The position numbers were made by a program, and so were the translations under genes. Positions 36,660 to 45,163 of a DNA stretch of 64,000 bases are shown one piece after another. The notes under the pieces were generated by a model. The model was given only the letters and a program-made list of their open reading frames with translations. It was not told where the DNA came from and searched no databases. The stretch comes from Pseudomonas brassicacearum subsp. brassicacearum (lineage in GTDB: Bacteria; Pseudomonadota; Gammaproteobacteria; Pseudomonadales; Pseudomonadaceae). Positions within the stretch are counted from its first letter, which is position 1; every line of letters begins with the position of its first letter. The stretch is taken from assembly GCF_008801605.1 (NCBI RefSeq), contig NZ_VZPJ01000012.1, positions 124,001-188,000 of the forward strand, given 5' to 3'.

Positions 36660-37409
36660 CTATTGGGCCAATACTGCTTGCGGCGTACGGATAAAGGGTT
36701 GCAACTCGGCGTGGGCCGGGGTCGACACGTTCACCTCCTGCTGGCCCTTGGCGCCCAGGTAATGCTGGCTGAACACATCGAAATAGGCGTCCAGGGCCGA
36801 AGCGGCATCGCTGTCCCCCGCCAGCTCCAGACACAATGCCGCCACTTCGGCGGTGCACAGGTGCTCGCTGCGGGTCGAACGGCGCAGACGGTAACGCGAC
36901 AGTCTGTCGGGCAGCAGGCTCAGGATCGGCAGTCGGTCGAAATACGGGCTTTTACGAAAAATCTTCCGCGCCTCGGTCCAGGTCGCATCCAGCAGAATGA
37001 ACAGCGGGCGCTTGGAATGATCGAGGTCAACCGTGTGGGTAACTCGCGATGGCTCGACGTATTCGCCCGGAAACACCAGGTACGGTTGCCATTGCGGATC
37101 GTTCAGCAGCGCCAGTAGTTGCTCGTCGACGTCGGTGCGCGACCAGATGAACGCGTGATTGTCGCGCACCACATCGGCAATCAGCCAACCGGTGTTGCTC
37201 GGCTTGAACACTTCCTTGTTGGTCATGATCAGGCAGACCCCGGAGCGGGTCTCGACACTCGGACGCCAGGCGCACAGGCAATGGCTCTCGATCACTCGGC
37301 AGGCGCTGCAACGGGGCGCGCGCCAGCCACGGGCCTGGATCGGCCTGATCCCTTCATCGATGCGCTGGTCGCGCAAGCGGGCTACGGCGTTAGGGGCGTG
37401 ATTCATCAT
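36660..37409 (-). CDS. tapT: tRNA-uridine aminocarboxypropyltransferase (DTW domain)
   Basis: A 249-residue DTW-domain protein. The N-terminal RCSACRVIESHCLC cluster looks like a metal site, and DATWTEARKIFRKSP is the DTW catalytic region. TapT-type enzymes add an aminocarboxypropyl group to U47 of some tRNAs using SAM. Two adjacent ATGs (37409, 37406) are plausible starts; a longer frame reaches into the upstream region. The 213 bases between this gene and erdR hold nothing I recognise. Confidence 0.85.
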   Translation of the reverse strand: MMNHAPNAVARLRDQRIDEGIRPIQARGWRAPRCSACRVIESHCLCAWRPSVETRSGVCLIMTNKEVFKPSNTGWLIADVVRDNHAFIWSRTDVDEQLLALLNDPQWQPYLVFPGEYVEPSRVTHTVDLDHSKRPLFILLDATWTEARKIFRKSPYFDRLPILSLLPDRLSRYRLRRSTRSEHLCTAEVAALCLELAGDSDAASALDAYFDVFSQHYLGAKGQQEVNVSTPAHAELQPFIRTPQAVLAQ

Positions 37410-37590
37410 GGGCAACGCCGACAGACAGGAAAACTCGACACGAACAACACTCGGCAGGGCAATAAAGGCCGGCAGTCTACCAGAGCGCACGAACCTGTAC
37501 CGTCCGCCCGGGCTCCCCTATAATTCCCCGCCACTGAACGCACAGTCATGTGATCGGTCGAACCACCAGTCACTGAACCAGGAGAGTTTC

Positions 37591-38013
37591 ATGCTGCGCC
37601 TTATCGTCCCTACCGTTGCCGTTCTGCTGGCGACGTCCTTCAGCGCTCAGGCTGCTTCGCTGAAAGAACTCGAACTGAACAAGATGCTGCAGAACGTCGC
37701 CAAGGAAAGTAGCGTCGGTACGCCGCGGGCGATCAACGAAGACATTCTCGACCAGGGTTATACCGTCGAAGGCACCGAGCTGATCAACCACCTCAGCGTG
37801 CAAAGCAGTCACGCCCAGAAAATGCGCGCAGACCCCAAGGCTGTGTATTTCCAGTTGGGCTCTACGGTGTGCACCAATCCAGGTTTCCGCAAGTTGATGG
37901 CCAAGGGCGCAACCATGCGCTACGAGTTCACCGAGGTTAAGACCAACCGCCCGGTCGCGACCGAGCGCTTCCAGGAATCGGATTGCCCGAAACCGGCCAA
38001 GACGAAGAAGTAA
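37591..38013 (+). CDS. PA3611-type secreted protein
   Basis: A 140-residue protein with a clear signal peptide (MLRLIVPTVAVLLATSFSA, cleavage near AQA-AS). The mature part, with QSSHAQKMRADPKAVY and a Cys pair (STVCTNPG, ESDCPKP) that could form a disulphide, resembles P. aeruginosa PA3611, annotated as a quorum-sensing-regulated virulence factor. GGAGAG precedes the start. The biochemical role is unknown; the virulence label comes from the homologue and is not evident here. Confidence 0.8.
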   Translation: MLRLIVPTVAVLLATSFSAQAASLKELELNKMLQNVAKESSVGTPRAINEDILDQGYTVEGTELINHLSVQSSHAQKMRADPKAVYFQLGSTVCTNPGFRKLMAKGATMRYEFTEVKTNRPVATERFQESDCPKPAKTKK

Positions 38014-38208
38014 TCAACCTGAGCTTGCGCGCCGCTGCTCATCGTCGGCGCGCAACTCCGCCACCAGCGCCTGCAAGTAACGCGAGCGCCATGCTCGCCC
38101 TCCCAGCCGACGACAGCATTCTTCCTCAAGACTCACCCGATTGGCCTGTGCCGATTCCAACAGCATCAAGTACAACTGCCTGTCGAGCTCCAGAGTGACC
38201 CTGGTCAT
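38014..38208 (-). CDS. Small ribbon-helix-helix-like protein
   Basis: A 64-residue protein; MTRVTLELDRQLYLMLLES with a following helix SLEEECCRRL has the strand-helix-helix pattern of Arc/MetJ-type DNA-binding proteins. The start is preceded by GGGAG. It directly abuts the convergent PA3611-type gene. The call rests on pattern only and no partner toxin is visible. Confidence 0.55.
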   Translation of the reverse strand: MTRVTLELDRQLYLMLLESAQANRVSLEEECCRRLGGRAWRSRYLQALVAELRADDEQRRASSG

Positions 38209-38673
38209 TTCTCCCGCCTCCCTGCCCCGATCCGCTTCAATCCATCACGTGGCACCCAACCCTGGGCGTCAAATTGCATTGGCACGCTTGTTATCAGTAA
38301 ATCAGAGCGGCACGCACCCGGCCGGCGATCTGACGAGCGGTGCGATAGTTCAGGGCATGTATCAGCGGTTGCCAACGGTCACTTTTGAGCGCCATGATCA
38401 AGGCAGCAAAGATCGGCATGACGGTCTAGATTCAAAGTATCCATAGTCTTTTCATCGGGCAGAAAGAGGCTGCCCGGCCAACACCTTGGCGTGTGATTGT
38501 TTTTATCAAAGGGAAAAGCAGAACCCGCTGGATGGCTTGGTCGCCTTGCTGCAGACCGCGTCAAGCCAGGTCACCCTCCAGGCCGATGCCTGGGCTGACA
38601 ACGACACACGGAGTGTCGTGGCCTCGATGAATCTCTCGTCCGGGCCGGGGTCCTGTTAAGAAGGAGAAGCTGA
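38209..38673. other. Gene-free stretch
   Basis: 465 bases between the small RHH-like gene and the LOG gene. Short frames here lack start sites or codon bias. The right end carries the AAGGAGA ribosome site of the next gene. I see no repeat family, RNA gene or convincing promoter. Confidence 0.4.
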
Positions 38674-39792
38674 ATGCCTTACAAACCGAATGACCTGCTC
38701 AGTCGTCATTTTGAGAACCACGGCCACGACCTCACCCGCAAGGTCGAAGAACAACTCAACCTGGTCTCCCCCAACAGCCCCAACCTCCCCATTTACCGAG
38801 ACATGATCCTGACTGTGCTGCGCATGGCCCAGGAAGATCACAACCGCTGGAATGCCAAGATCACGCTACAAGCCCTGAGGGAACTGGAACACGCCTTCCG
38901 TACCCTCGAGCAGTTCAAGGGCCGGCGCAAGGTCACGGTCTTCGGCTCGGCCCGAACGCCTATCGAACATCCACTGTATGGCCTGGCCCGAGAGCTGGGG
39001 GCTGCACTGGCCCGCTCGGACATGATGGTCATCACCGGCGCCGGCGGTGGCATCATGGCCGCCGCCCATGAAGGCGCAGGGCGTGACCACAGCCTGGGAT
39101 TCAATATCACCCTGCCTTTCGAGCAACACGCAAATCCGACCGTTGAAGGCACGCCGAACCTGCTGCCGTTCCACTTCTTCTTCACCCGTAAACTGTTTTT
39201 CGTCAAAGAGGCCGACGCACTGGTGCTCTGCCCCGGCGGTTTCGGCACGCTTGATGAAGCGCTGGAAGTCCTGACGCTGGTACAGACAGGCAAGAGCCCG
39301 CTGGTGCCGGTGGTCCTGCTGGATGTCCCGGGCGGCAAGTTCTGGCAAGGAGCCCTGAACTTTATCCGCGAGCAATTGGAGGAAAACCGCTACATCCTGC
39401 CCACCGACATGAAGCTGATGCGCCTGGTATACAACGCCGAAGAGGCCGTGGAAGAGATCAACCGGTTCTACCGCAACTTCCACTCCAGTCGCTGGCTCAA
39501 GCATCAGTTCGTGATCCGCATGAATCACAAGCTAAATGAACAAGCGCTGCAACAGATGCAGAGAGAGTTCGCCGATTTGTGCCTGAATGACTGTTTTCAT
39601 CAACATGACTACAGCGGTGAAGAGCACGACGAAGCCCAGTTCAGTCATCTGACGCGACTGGCGTTTGCCTTCAACGCTCGGGATCACGGTCGCTTGAGGG
39701 AGCTGGTGGATTACATCAACCTGCCGGAAAACTGGGCCCAGCCCGCCCAAAAACCCCATCCCCTCACATGGGAGCCGATCAAGGTAACCTGA
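38674..39792 (+). CDS. LOG family protein (Rossmann fold, TIGR00730-like)
   Basis: A 372-residue protein with the central lysine-decarboxylase-like LOG domain: ITGAGGGIMAAAHEGA binds nucleotide phosphate and PGGFGTLDEALEVLTLVQTGK is the PGGxGTxxE motif. Members can be nucleoside 5'-monophosphate phosphoribohydrolases, some of which make cytokinins. N- and C-terminal extensions of about 90 residues make it longer than plant-type LOGs. The substrate is not evident. Confidence 0.88.
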   Translation: MPYKPNDLLSRHFENHGHDLTRKVEEQLNLVSPNSPNLPIYRDMILTVLRMAQEDHNRWNAKITLQALRELEHAFRTLEQFKGRRKVTVFGSARTPIEHPLYGLARELGAALARSDMMVITGAGGGIMAAAHEGAGRDHSLGFNITLPFEQHANPTVEGTPNLLPFHFFFTRKLFFVKEADALVLCPGGFGTLDEALEVLTLVQTGKSPLVPVVLLDVPGGKFWQGALNFIREQLEENRYILPTDMKLMRLVYNAEEAVEEINRFYRNFHSSRWLKHQFVIRMNHKLNEQALQQMQREFADLCLNDCFHQHDYSGEEHDEAQFSHLTRLAFAFNARDHGRLRELVDYINLPENWAQPAQKPHPLTWEPIKVT

Positions 39793-39798
39793 GCCCAT

Positions 39799-39836
39799 AA
39801 AAAACGGCCTGCTATCGAAATAGCAGGCCGTTTTTG
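39799..39836. terminator. Bidirectional terminator between LOG gene and recX
   Basis: AAAAACGGCCTGCTAT / ATAGCAGGCCGTTTTT perfect stem with a short CGAA loop; its A and T runs serve both convergent genes. Confidence 0.93.
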
Positions 39837-39837
39837 T

Positions 39838-40305
39838 TTAGTCATCCATACCGCGACCGCTGAACAAGCGGTTGATCATTTCCATGGAGTAGCCTCGATA
39901 CGCCAGGAAACGCCCTTGTTTGGCTCGTTCCCGTGCATCGATGGGTAAATGTCCTGAGAACTTTCGGCGCCAGGTGTCCGTCAGTTGCTCCTGCCAATCG
40001 ATACCGCTTTCGCGCAAGGCAAGTTCGATATCCGGGCGTTGCAAACCACGCTGGCCCAGTTCCTCACGAATTCGCAAAGGACCATAACCGGAGCGAGCGC
40101 GATAAGAGACAAAGCTTTCCAGGTAACGGGACTCCGACAGCAAGCCCTCTTCGGTCAAACGATCGAGGGCTGTGTCGATCAACTCATCGGGAGCGCCGCG
40201 CTGACGCAGCTTACGCGTCAGCTCGACTCGACCGTGCTCGCGCCTGGCGAGCAGGTCCATTGCTGTTCGCCGCACCGCGACGAGGGTATCGAGTACGACG
40301 GTCAT
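39838..40305 (-). CDS. recX: RecA regulator RecX
   Basis: A 155-residue helical-repeat protein that binds and restrains RecA filaments. DLLARREHGRVELTRKLRQRGA and SGYGPLRIREELGQRGL are family blocks. It lies eight bases downstream of recA on the same strand, the usual arrangement, and ends at a shared terminator. Confidence 0.95.
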   Translation of the reverse strand: MTVVLDTLVAVRRTAMDLLARREHGRVELTRKLRQRGAPDELIDTALDRLTEEGLLSESRYLESFVSYRARSGYGPLRIREELGQRGLQRPDIELALRESGIDWQEQLTDTWRRKFSGHLPIDARERAKQGRFLAYRGYSMEMINRLFSGRGMDD

Positions 40306-40313
40306 CGAATCGA

Positions 40314-41366
40314 TCAGATGTCAGCGTCAGCCAGGTCGTCAGCGGTCTCGCGATTAGCCACGGACTTGACGTCTGCCACCGGGCTCAACAGCTTGTCACG
40401 CAGTTGCTTCTCAAGGGCGGCGGCGACTTCCGGGTTATCCGCCAGGAACTTGGCCGAGTTGGCCTTGCCCTGACCGATCTTGGTACCGTTGTAGGCATAC
40501 CAGGCGCCCGACTTCTCGACGAAACCGTGCAATACACCCAGGTCGATCATCTCGCCATTGAGGTAGATGCCCTTGCCGTAAAGAATCTGGAACTCGGCCT
40601 GACGGAACGGCGAAGCCACCTTGTTCTTCACGACCTTGACGCGGGTTTCGCTGCCGACAACCTCATCACCTTCTTTCACCGCGCCAGTACGGCGGATGTC
40701 GAGGCGAACCGAGGCGTAGAACTTCAGCGCGTTACCACCGGTGGTGGTTTCCGGGCTGCCGAACATCACGCCAATCTTCATACGGATCTGGTTGATGAAG
40801 ATCACCAGGCAGTTGGCATTCTTGATGTTACCGGTGATCTTGCGCAGGGCCTGGGACATCAGGCGAGCCTGGAGGCCGACGTGCATGTCGCCCATTTCAC
40901 CTTCGATTTCAGCCTTCGGAACCAGTGCCGCCACGGAGTCGACGATGATCACGTCAACCGCGTTGGAACGCACCAGCATGTCGGTGATTTCCAGGGCCTG
41001 TTCGCCGGTGTCCGGCTGGGAAACCAGCAGGTCGTCGACGTTGACCCCCAGTTTGCCGGCGTATTCCGGGTCCAGGGCGTGTTCAGCATCGACGAAGGCG
41101 CAGGTCGCACCGGCTTTTTGGGCCTGGGCGATCACGGACAGGGTCAGTGTGGTTTTACCGGAAGACTCAGGACCGTAGATTTCAACGATTCGGCCTTTTG
41201 GCAGGCCGCCGATGCCAAGCGCAATGTCCAGGCCCAGGGAGCCGGTGGAGATGGAAGGAATAGCCTGACGGTCCTGATCGCCCATACGCATTACGGCACC
41301 CTTGCCGAATTGACGTTCGATCTGACCCAAGGCCGCAGCCAAGGCTTTCTTCTTGTTGTCGTCCAT
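40314..41366 (-). CDS. recA: Recombinase RecA
   Basis: A 350-residue recombinase and SOS co-protease. Walker A GPESSGKT is at residues 65-72, and the LexA/repressor-interaction and DNA loops are intact. I chose the ATG at 41366 (MDDNKKKALAAALGQ); longer in-frame starts cross the promoter. A LexA box lies 42 bases upstream. RecA should also trigger self-cleavage of the tailocin repressor encoded at 62.4 kb. Confidence 0.99.
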   Translation of the reverse strand: MDDNKKKALAAALGQIERQFGKGAVMRMGDQDRQAIPSISTGSLGLDIALGIGGLPKGRIVEIYGPESSGKTTLTLSVIAQAQKAGATCAFVDAEHALDPEYAGKLGVNVDDLLVSQPDTGEQALEITDMLVRSNAVDVIIVDSVAALVPKAEIEGEMGDMHVGLQARLMSQALRKITGNIKNANCLVIFINQIRMKIGVMFGSPETTTGGNALKFYASVRLDIRRTGAVKEGDEVVGSETRVKVVKNKVASPFRQAEFQILYGKGIYLNGEMIDLGVLHGFVEKSGAWYAYNGTKIGQGKANSAKFLADNPEVAAALEKQLRDKLLSPVADVKSVANRETADDLADADI

Positions 41367-41407
41367 TAAAGTCCTCACGTAATCAATAAGGCCTGACGGC
41401 CAACACC

Positions 41408-41423
41408 TGTATAAGTAGCCAGT
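41408..41423 (-). promoter_or_regulatory. LexA box of recA
   Basis: CTGGCTACTTATACAG on the minus strand fits CTG-N10-CAG, between cinA and recA. Confidence 0.92.
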
Positions 41424-41449
41424 ATTATTCCACAGCGATTGAGGATCGC

Positions 41450-41950
41450 CTACCCCTGATTTGAGATTTCTACAGCGGCATGTTGCAGCAGCCCCTCTAG
41501 CGCGGCCTTCACCGTTTGTCGGCGGACCTCGTCGCGGTTGCCTGCAAAGAAGCGCTGTTCGCTGATCACCGTCTCGCCAACGCCCCAGGCCAGCCATACG
41601 GTGCCCACCGGTTTATTCGGTGAACCTCCATCCGGCCCTGCTACACCGCTGACCGCCACGGCAAAACGCGCCAGGCTTTTATGCTGGGCGCCTCGCACCA
41701 TGGCCTCGACCACCTCGCGGCTGACCGCCCCCACCTTCCCGAACAATTCGGCCGGCACATCCAGCTGCTGGGTCTTCTGGCGATTGGAATAGGTGACATA
41801 ACCGGCCTCGAACCAGGCCGAACTCCCGGGAATCCGGGTAATTGCCTCGGCAATCCCGCCGCCCGTGCAGGATTCGGCCGTGGTGACGTGGGCATTGAGC
41901 AACTGCAGGTGCCTGCCCAATTCAGCGGCCAGTTCGGTAATGTCGTCCAT
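41450..41950 (-). CDS. cinA: CinA C-terminal domain protein (nicotinamide-nucleotide amidase)
   Basis: A 166-residue stand-alone CinA amidase domain (PncC type) that converts nicotinamide mononucleotide to nicotinate mononucleotide. TTAESCTGGGIAEAITRIPGSS, SVSGVAGPDGG-like (VSGVAGPDGGSPNKPVG) and VTYSNRQK motifs are present. It lies upstream of recA on the same strand and marks one edge of the tailocin insertion site, which in related genomes lies between mutS and cinA; mutS is not in the window. Confidence 0.93.
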   Translation of the reverse strand: MDDITELAAELGRHLQLLNAHVTTAESCTGGGIAEAITRIPGSSAWFEAGYVTYSNRQKTQQLDVPAELFGKVGAVSREVVEAMVRGAQHKSLARFAVAVSGVAGPDGGSPNKPVGTVWLAWGVGETVISEQRFFAGNRDEVRRQTVKAALEGLLQHAAVEISNQG

Positions 41951-42021
41951 GGTGCTCTCCTGATTCCACGCAATTGAGGCCTACCGTACACGAGCATTCG
42001 AAGCTTGCAAGGCTCGAGGGA

Positions 42022-42558
42022 TTACCGACCCAGCGCTCTGATATAGGCCTGACAGGCCTGCAAGGCAATCAGTCCGCGATCACCGGCATCGGTGATGGCG
42101 ATAATTCGTTGAGCATGCGCCGGGTCAAGTCGGGCGCGTGGGGCGCCATGATCCAGGCCGCTGGCGCGGGAGGCGGCAGGCACTGCACAACCGGCGGCAA
42201 CATCGTCGGCGTCGAGGAGGACTGACAGCCGTACATCGGCAGTAGCAAGGCGATCGCGCAGGCGATCCTGGTCACGTTGGGCATCGTTCAAGGCTCGGTA
42301 ATGGGTTTGTTCGCTGGTGGAGAGTTGTTGTTCCAGGGCCAGGCGTTTGTCTTGCTCGGCCTTTTGCTGCGTCGCGGCCGCTTGGGTGATTTGATTAAGC
42401 GTCTCGGCCTGGGACTGTGCGAGTCGGGCCAACTGCTGTCCGTAACGCCAGTCCTGGAACTGCCACGCGAGCATCGCCGAACCGCCGGCCAGCAGCGCGA
42501 GCAACACCACAATGCCCAGGGCGCGAGACGAAAAAGGCATCAGGTCGAAGGTTGACAT
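42022..42558 (-). CDS. Rz-like inner-membrane spanin
   Basis: A 178-residue i-spanin: a single N-terminal membrane anchor (about residues 13-33) followed by a long coiled-coil periplasmic stretch (QAETLNQITQAAATQQKAEQDKRL). It would bridge to the Rz1 lipoprotein and fuse inner and outer membranes at the end of lysis. I chose the ATG at 42558; the longer frame overlaps the endolysin. It is the last gene of the cluster, next to cinA. Confidence 0.85.
   Translation of the reverse strand: MSTFDLMPFSSRALGIVVLLALLAGGSAMLAWQFQDWRYGQQLARLAQSQAETLNQITQAAATQQKAEQDKRLALEQQLSTSEQTHYRALNDAQRDQDRLRDRLATADVRLSVLLDADDVAAGCAVPAASRASGLDHGAPRARLDPAHAQRIIAITDAGDRGLIALQACQAYIRALGR
42069..42284 (-). CDS. Rz1-like outer-membrane lipoprotein spanin, nested in Rz
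   Basis: A 71-residue protein in another frame wholly inside the Rz gene. A lipobox-like LLPMYGC places the lipidated Cys at residue 20, and the mature part is short and Pro-rich (PPVVQCLPPPAPAAW). Nested Rz1 genes of this build are well known in phages. It would be the outer-membrane partner of the Rz-like spanin. Confidence 0.75.
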   Translation of the reverse strand: MPNVTRIACAIALLLPMYGCQSSSTPTMLPPVVQCLPPPAPAAWIMAPHAPDLTRRMLNELSPSPMPVIAD

Positions 42559-43103
42559 AGCACCGCCCTCGCCCGGGCCCAGAGTTGCAGCCGCTCCTCC
42601 AAGCCGTTCAAACCGCCGTTGATACGCCGGGTGATGCTGTTGAACTGATCGCGGTCGGCCAGTTCGTTCAAGCCGTTCTGCTCCCAGAACCAAGCGGCGG
42701 ACTCGGTGGCCCATTGCGGCTGCTCAAGAAGCTCAGGCAAGGCCAGCAAACGTGCATCACCGAACAGCCCCTGACTGCAGCGAAGGTAATTGTCATGGCC
42801 GGTTATCTGGATCAGCCCTCGGCCGCGATACTTCTGCCCGTCGCCGTCAGCCTGGGGCGAGTTGCCCAGGCGAACGGCCAGGGTTCCGGTATCGTACTTG
42901 CTAAGGTATTGCTCGCCGCCCAGCTCGCGTACATAACGCAATTGTCCCGACTCATGACCGACCTGGGCCAGGAACGCGGCCATGCGTTTGGGTGTGTCGA
43001 TACGATAGTGGGACATGGCGGTGTTCAGCGCGGAAATAAAAACGCCCGCTTGGGTGCGGGCGTTGGGCATGATGTTGATAAGTTGCTGCTGCGTAAGGTC
43101 CAT
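42540..43103 (-). CDS. Endolysin, glycoside hydrolase family 19
   Basis: A 187-residue chitinase-class lysozyme that cuts peptidoglycan glycan strands. Catalytic Glu51 is in VGHESGQLRYVRE, and YRGRGLIQITGHDNY is the GH19 substrate-groove signature. No signal peptide is seen, so it needs the holin for export. It overlaps the Rz start by 19 bases. Confidence 0.92.
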   Translation of the reverse strand: MDLTQQQLINIMPNARTQAGVFISALNTAMSHYRIDTPKRMAAFLAQVGHESGQLRYVRELGGEQYLSKYDTGTLAVRLGNSPQADGDGQKYRGRGLIQITGHDNYLRCSQGLFGDARLLALPELLEQPQWATESAAWFWEQNGLNELADRDQFNSITRRINGGLNGLEERLQLWARARAVLCQPST

Positions 43104-43127
43104 GTTCAGGTCATCGCAAGTGCATGA

Positions 43128-43559
43128 TCAAAGATGTCCGGCCAGCCAGGACGGCGCAACCGGACGATATTCAGTGACTGGAAAGTGCTCATCCTGCGGC
43201 CAATCCCTCAGAGCCCGGCGATAAGCCTGGAGCTGTGTGTACTGTGTTTGATCCAGCGTCGTACCGCCGCCGTCGTCCATTTCGTCGCGATCCCTCGCTA
43301 TGAGGCGGTCGGTTGCTGTGAGCGATCCATCACGCCAATTCTTCTCATTGGTCATTCGTACCGTGAGCTCATTAACGGACAGTTCTAGGAGCACCGGACG
43401 ACCTTTGGCGTCCGACTCGATACGTTTGTTCAGGAAGGGAGCGGCAAATAAGGTTCGATATTCTTCATCGGTGATCTTGATCGCGTCTTCAGGAAGACTG
43501 CCAGAGTGATCGATAGAGTTGTAGAACCCACCCGTGGATTGAGCGTAATAAATCAACAT
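43128..43559 (-). CDS. Tail-fibre assembly chaperone-like protein 1
   Basis: A 143-residue protein. The N-terminal LIYYAQSTGGFYNSIDHSGSLPEDAIKITDEEYRTL and C-terminal QTQYTQLQAYRRALRDWPQ resemble tail-fibre assembly chaperones. I chose the ATG at 43559 behind GGGGAGG. It follows fibre gene 1 immediately and probably folds or trimerises that fibre. Confidence 0.75.
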   Translation of the reverse strand: MLIYYAQSTGGFYNSIDHSGSLPEDAIKITDEEYRTLFAAPFLNKRIESDAKGRPVLLELSVNELTVRMTNEKNWRDGSLTATDRLIARDRDEMDDGGGTTLDQTQYTQLQAYRRALRDWPQDEHFPVTEYRPVAPSWLAGHL

Positions 43560-43572
43560 ATTCACCTCCCCT

Positions 43573-44484
43573 TCAATAACCTATCGCTCGCCATAGTCCA
43601 GTCCAATTTGAATAGGCGCCATTGTAGTCCCGCCCATAAAGTCTGAACTGGCTCAGCGAGCCTGTGGAGACTCCAAAAGACGCACAGGTGGGGCCTCCAT
43701 CGGTCACTACGATGTTTCTAACAGCGTTAGGGAAAGACATAGGAAACGTTACGATAACGCCATTGGCATCCGCCCCGCTGGAAGAAACACCCCACTGCTC
43801 GATAACATATCCCGTCGGACTCGTTGTATCAGGCGTCCGCTTCCAACCATTGGGTTGCAATGACGAAGTGGACATAGCCGAATACTTCAACGCCACCGTA
43901 CCGCCAATAAGACGCCATTGGTTATTGAGCTTGATGAACTCCGCCGTTTCGCCCAGACCGATAGTGATTGTTCCCTGCGCACCATTCGATGCGCATAGCA
44001 CATCAACAGCGGATGCCGTCGAAACGGTAACGATGCCTGATCCAGCATTGACAATTGTTACTGTGGCGGCATGTATGATTTCGGCTGTAGCCGGCAGCCT
44101 CGCGGTAACCGGTGTATTACTGGCGAAACTGACAACTCCGCCAACATCCGATAGGGTCAATGTCGCCCCGGTGTTGTAAACATCGAATCCGCCATACTGC
44201 ATCCCGCTGCGGAGTACGTATTCAGTCGTTGCAACGGCCCTGCTGTTATCGAATAGCGGTGCGGTAAGAAACAATCCGCTGCCACGCAAGGCTGTGAGCA
44301 ATTGGTTATAGAGGGCTTCAGACGGCACTATCCCCGCCACCTGAATGACATTGAGCAGTTCCTGCGTCACACCATTGCCCCAACTGGCGGGAATCAAGGA
44401 ACCCGGCGTACCCGCCAAGGGATCCTCATCCACGAACCTGCCGTTCGACAGGCCTGCGCTGGGCACACTTTTTGGATAATCCAA
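43573..44484 (-). CDS. Tail fibre 1 (receptor-binding protein)
   Basis: A 303-residue fibre. Its first 70 residues (DYPKSVPSAGLSNGRFVDEDPLAGTPG in two overlapping motifs: DYPKSVPSAGL and GTPGSLIPASWGNGVTQE) are shared with the two other fibres and would attach to the baseplate. The remainder is unique and ends GLWRAIGY, a common fibre-tip ending. I infer a TTG start at 44484 because the module begins exactly there behind AGGAGCG; the other two fibres use ATG at this position. Confidence 0.85.
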   Translation of the reverse strand: MDYPKSVPSAGLSNGRFVDEDPLAGTPGSLIPASWGNGVTQELLNVIQVAGIVPSEALYNQLLTALRGSGLFLTAPLFDNSRAVATTEYVLRSGMQYGGFDVYNTGATLTLSDVGGVVSFASNTPVTARLPATAEIIHAATVTIVNAGSGIVTVSTASAVDVLCASNGAQGTITIGLGETAEFIKLNNQWRLIGGTVALKYSAMSTSSLQPNGWKRTPDTTSPTGYVIEQWGVSSSGADANGVIVTFPMSFPNAVRNIVVTDGGPTCASFGVSTGSLSQFRLYGRDYNGAYSNWTGLWRAIGY

Positions 44485-44595
44485 TTTTTCGCTCCTGACT
44501 GACCAGCGATCAAAATGAAGGCGATATAAAGCCTCACCGTTAATACGCAGTGGCACGATAAATTAAGGGAATTCTGATGTTTTGCCGTGGGTTGC

Positions 44596-45162
44596 TTAAG
44601 CGGCAGGCTCAGGCATGACAGGCCAGTTGATATCGGTAGGAAAACCGATCTGATGCTGGATACGATTCAATTCAACGCTATAGAGTTTCCACTCCATCAG
44701 CGCCAGTTGTTCCTGGTCGCTGGCGTCGCCGATGTCTTCGGCGTATTGCAGGGGGGCTATACGCAGAACTGCATCGCGAAGAAGAGCATCCCGTTCGGCG
44801 AAAACCTGGGCCTTGACGTCGCTCAGTTGTGACTCAGCGTCGAACTGCCAGGTAGGGTCTTTCCAGATATGGTAATTGCCCGGCCAGGGTTCCCTAGTGA
44901 ACGCATCCGGTAACTCCCCAAGTTCGCCCCAGATCTGCTGGCCGCCATCCTCCTTGCGATAAACCAAACCACGATGATCAACCACCTCTCGAGGAACATT
45001 ATTCACCAGGGCCCACGTACGGCCCTTTTCAGGCGGGGGGAGCTCAAACGAAATTCCAACAGCATTACTGGGGATCTGAACGCCAATACCCGGCGTTACG
45101 GAAAACTCCACGGGCCCGGACAATGCGCCGGCTTTATCGAATAGATAATAAAACACAGACAC
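44596..45162 (-). CDS. Tail-fibre assembly chaperone 2 (Caudo_TAP type)
   Basis: A 188-residue protein with the C-terminal pattern LALMEWKLYSVELNRIQ and WPVMPEPAA typical of phage tail-fibre assembly proteins. It starts one base after the stop of fibre gene 2 and should chaperone that fibre. Confidence 0.85.
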   Translation of the reverse strand: MSVFYYLFDKAGALSGPVEFSVTPGIGVQIPSNAVGISFELPPPEKGRTWALVNNVPREVVDHRGLVYRKEDGGQQIWGELGELPDAFTREPWPGNYHIWKDPTWQFDAESQLSDVKAQVFAERDALLRDAVLRIAPLQYAEDIGDASDQEQLALMEWKLYSVELNRIQHQIGFPTDINWPVMPEPAA

Positions 45163-45163
45163 C

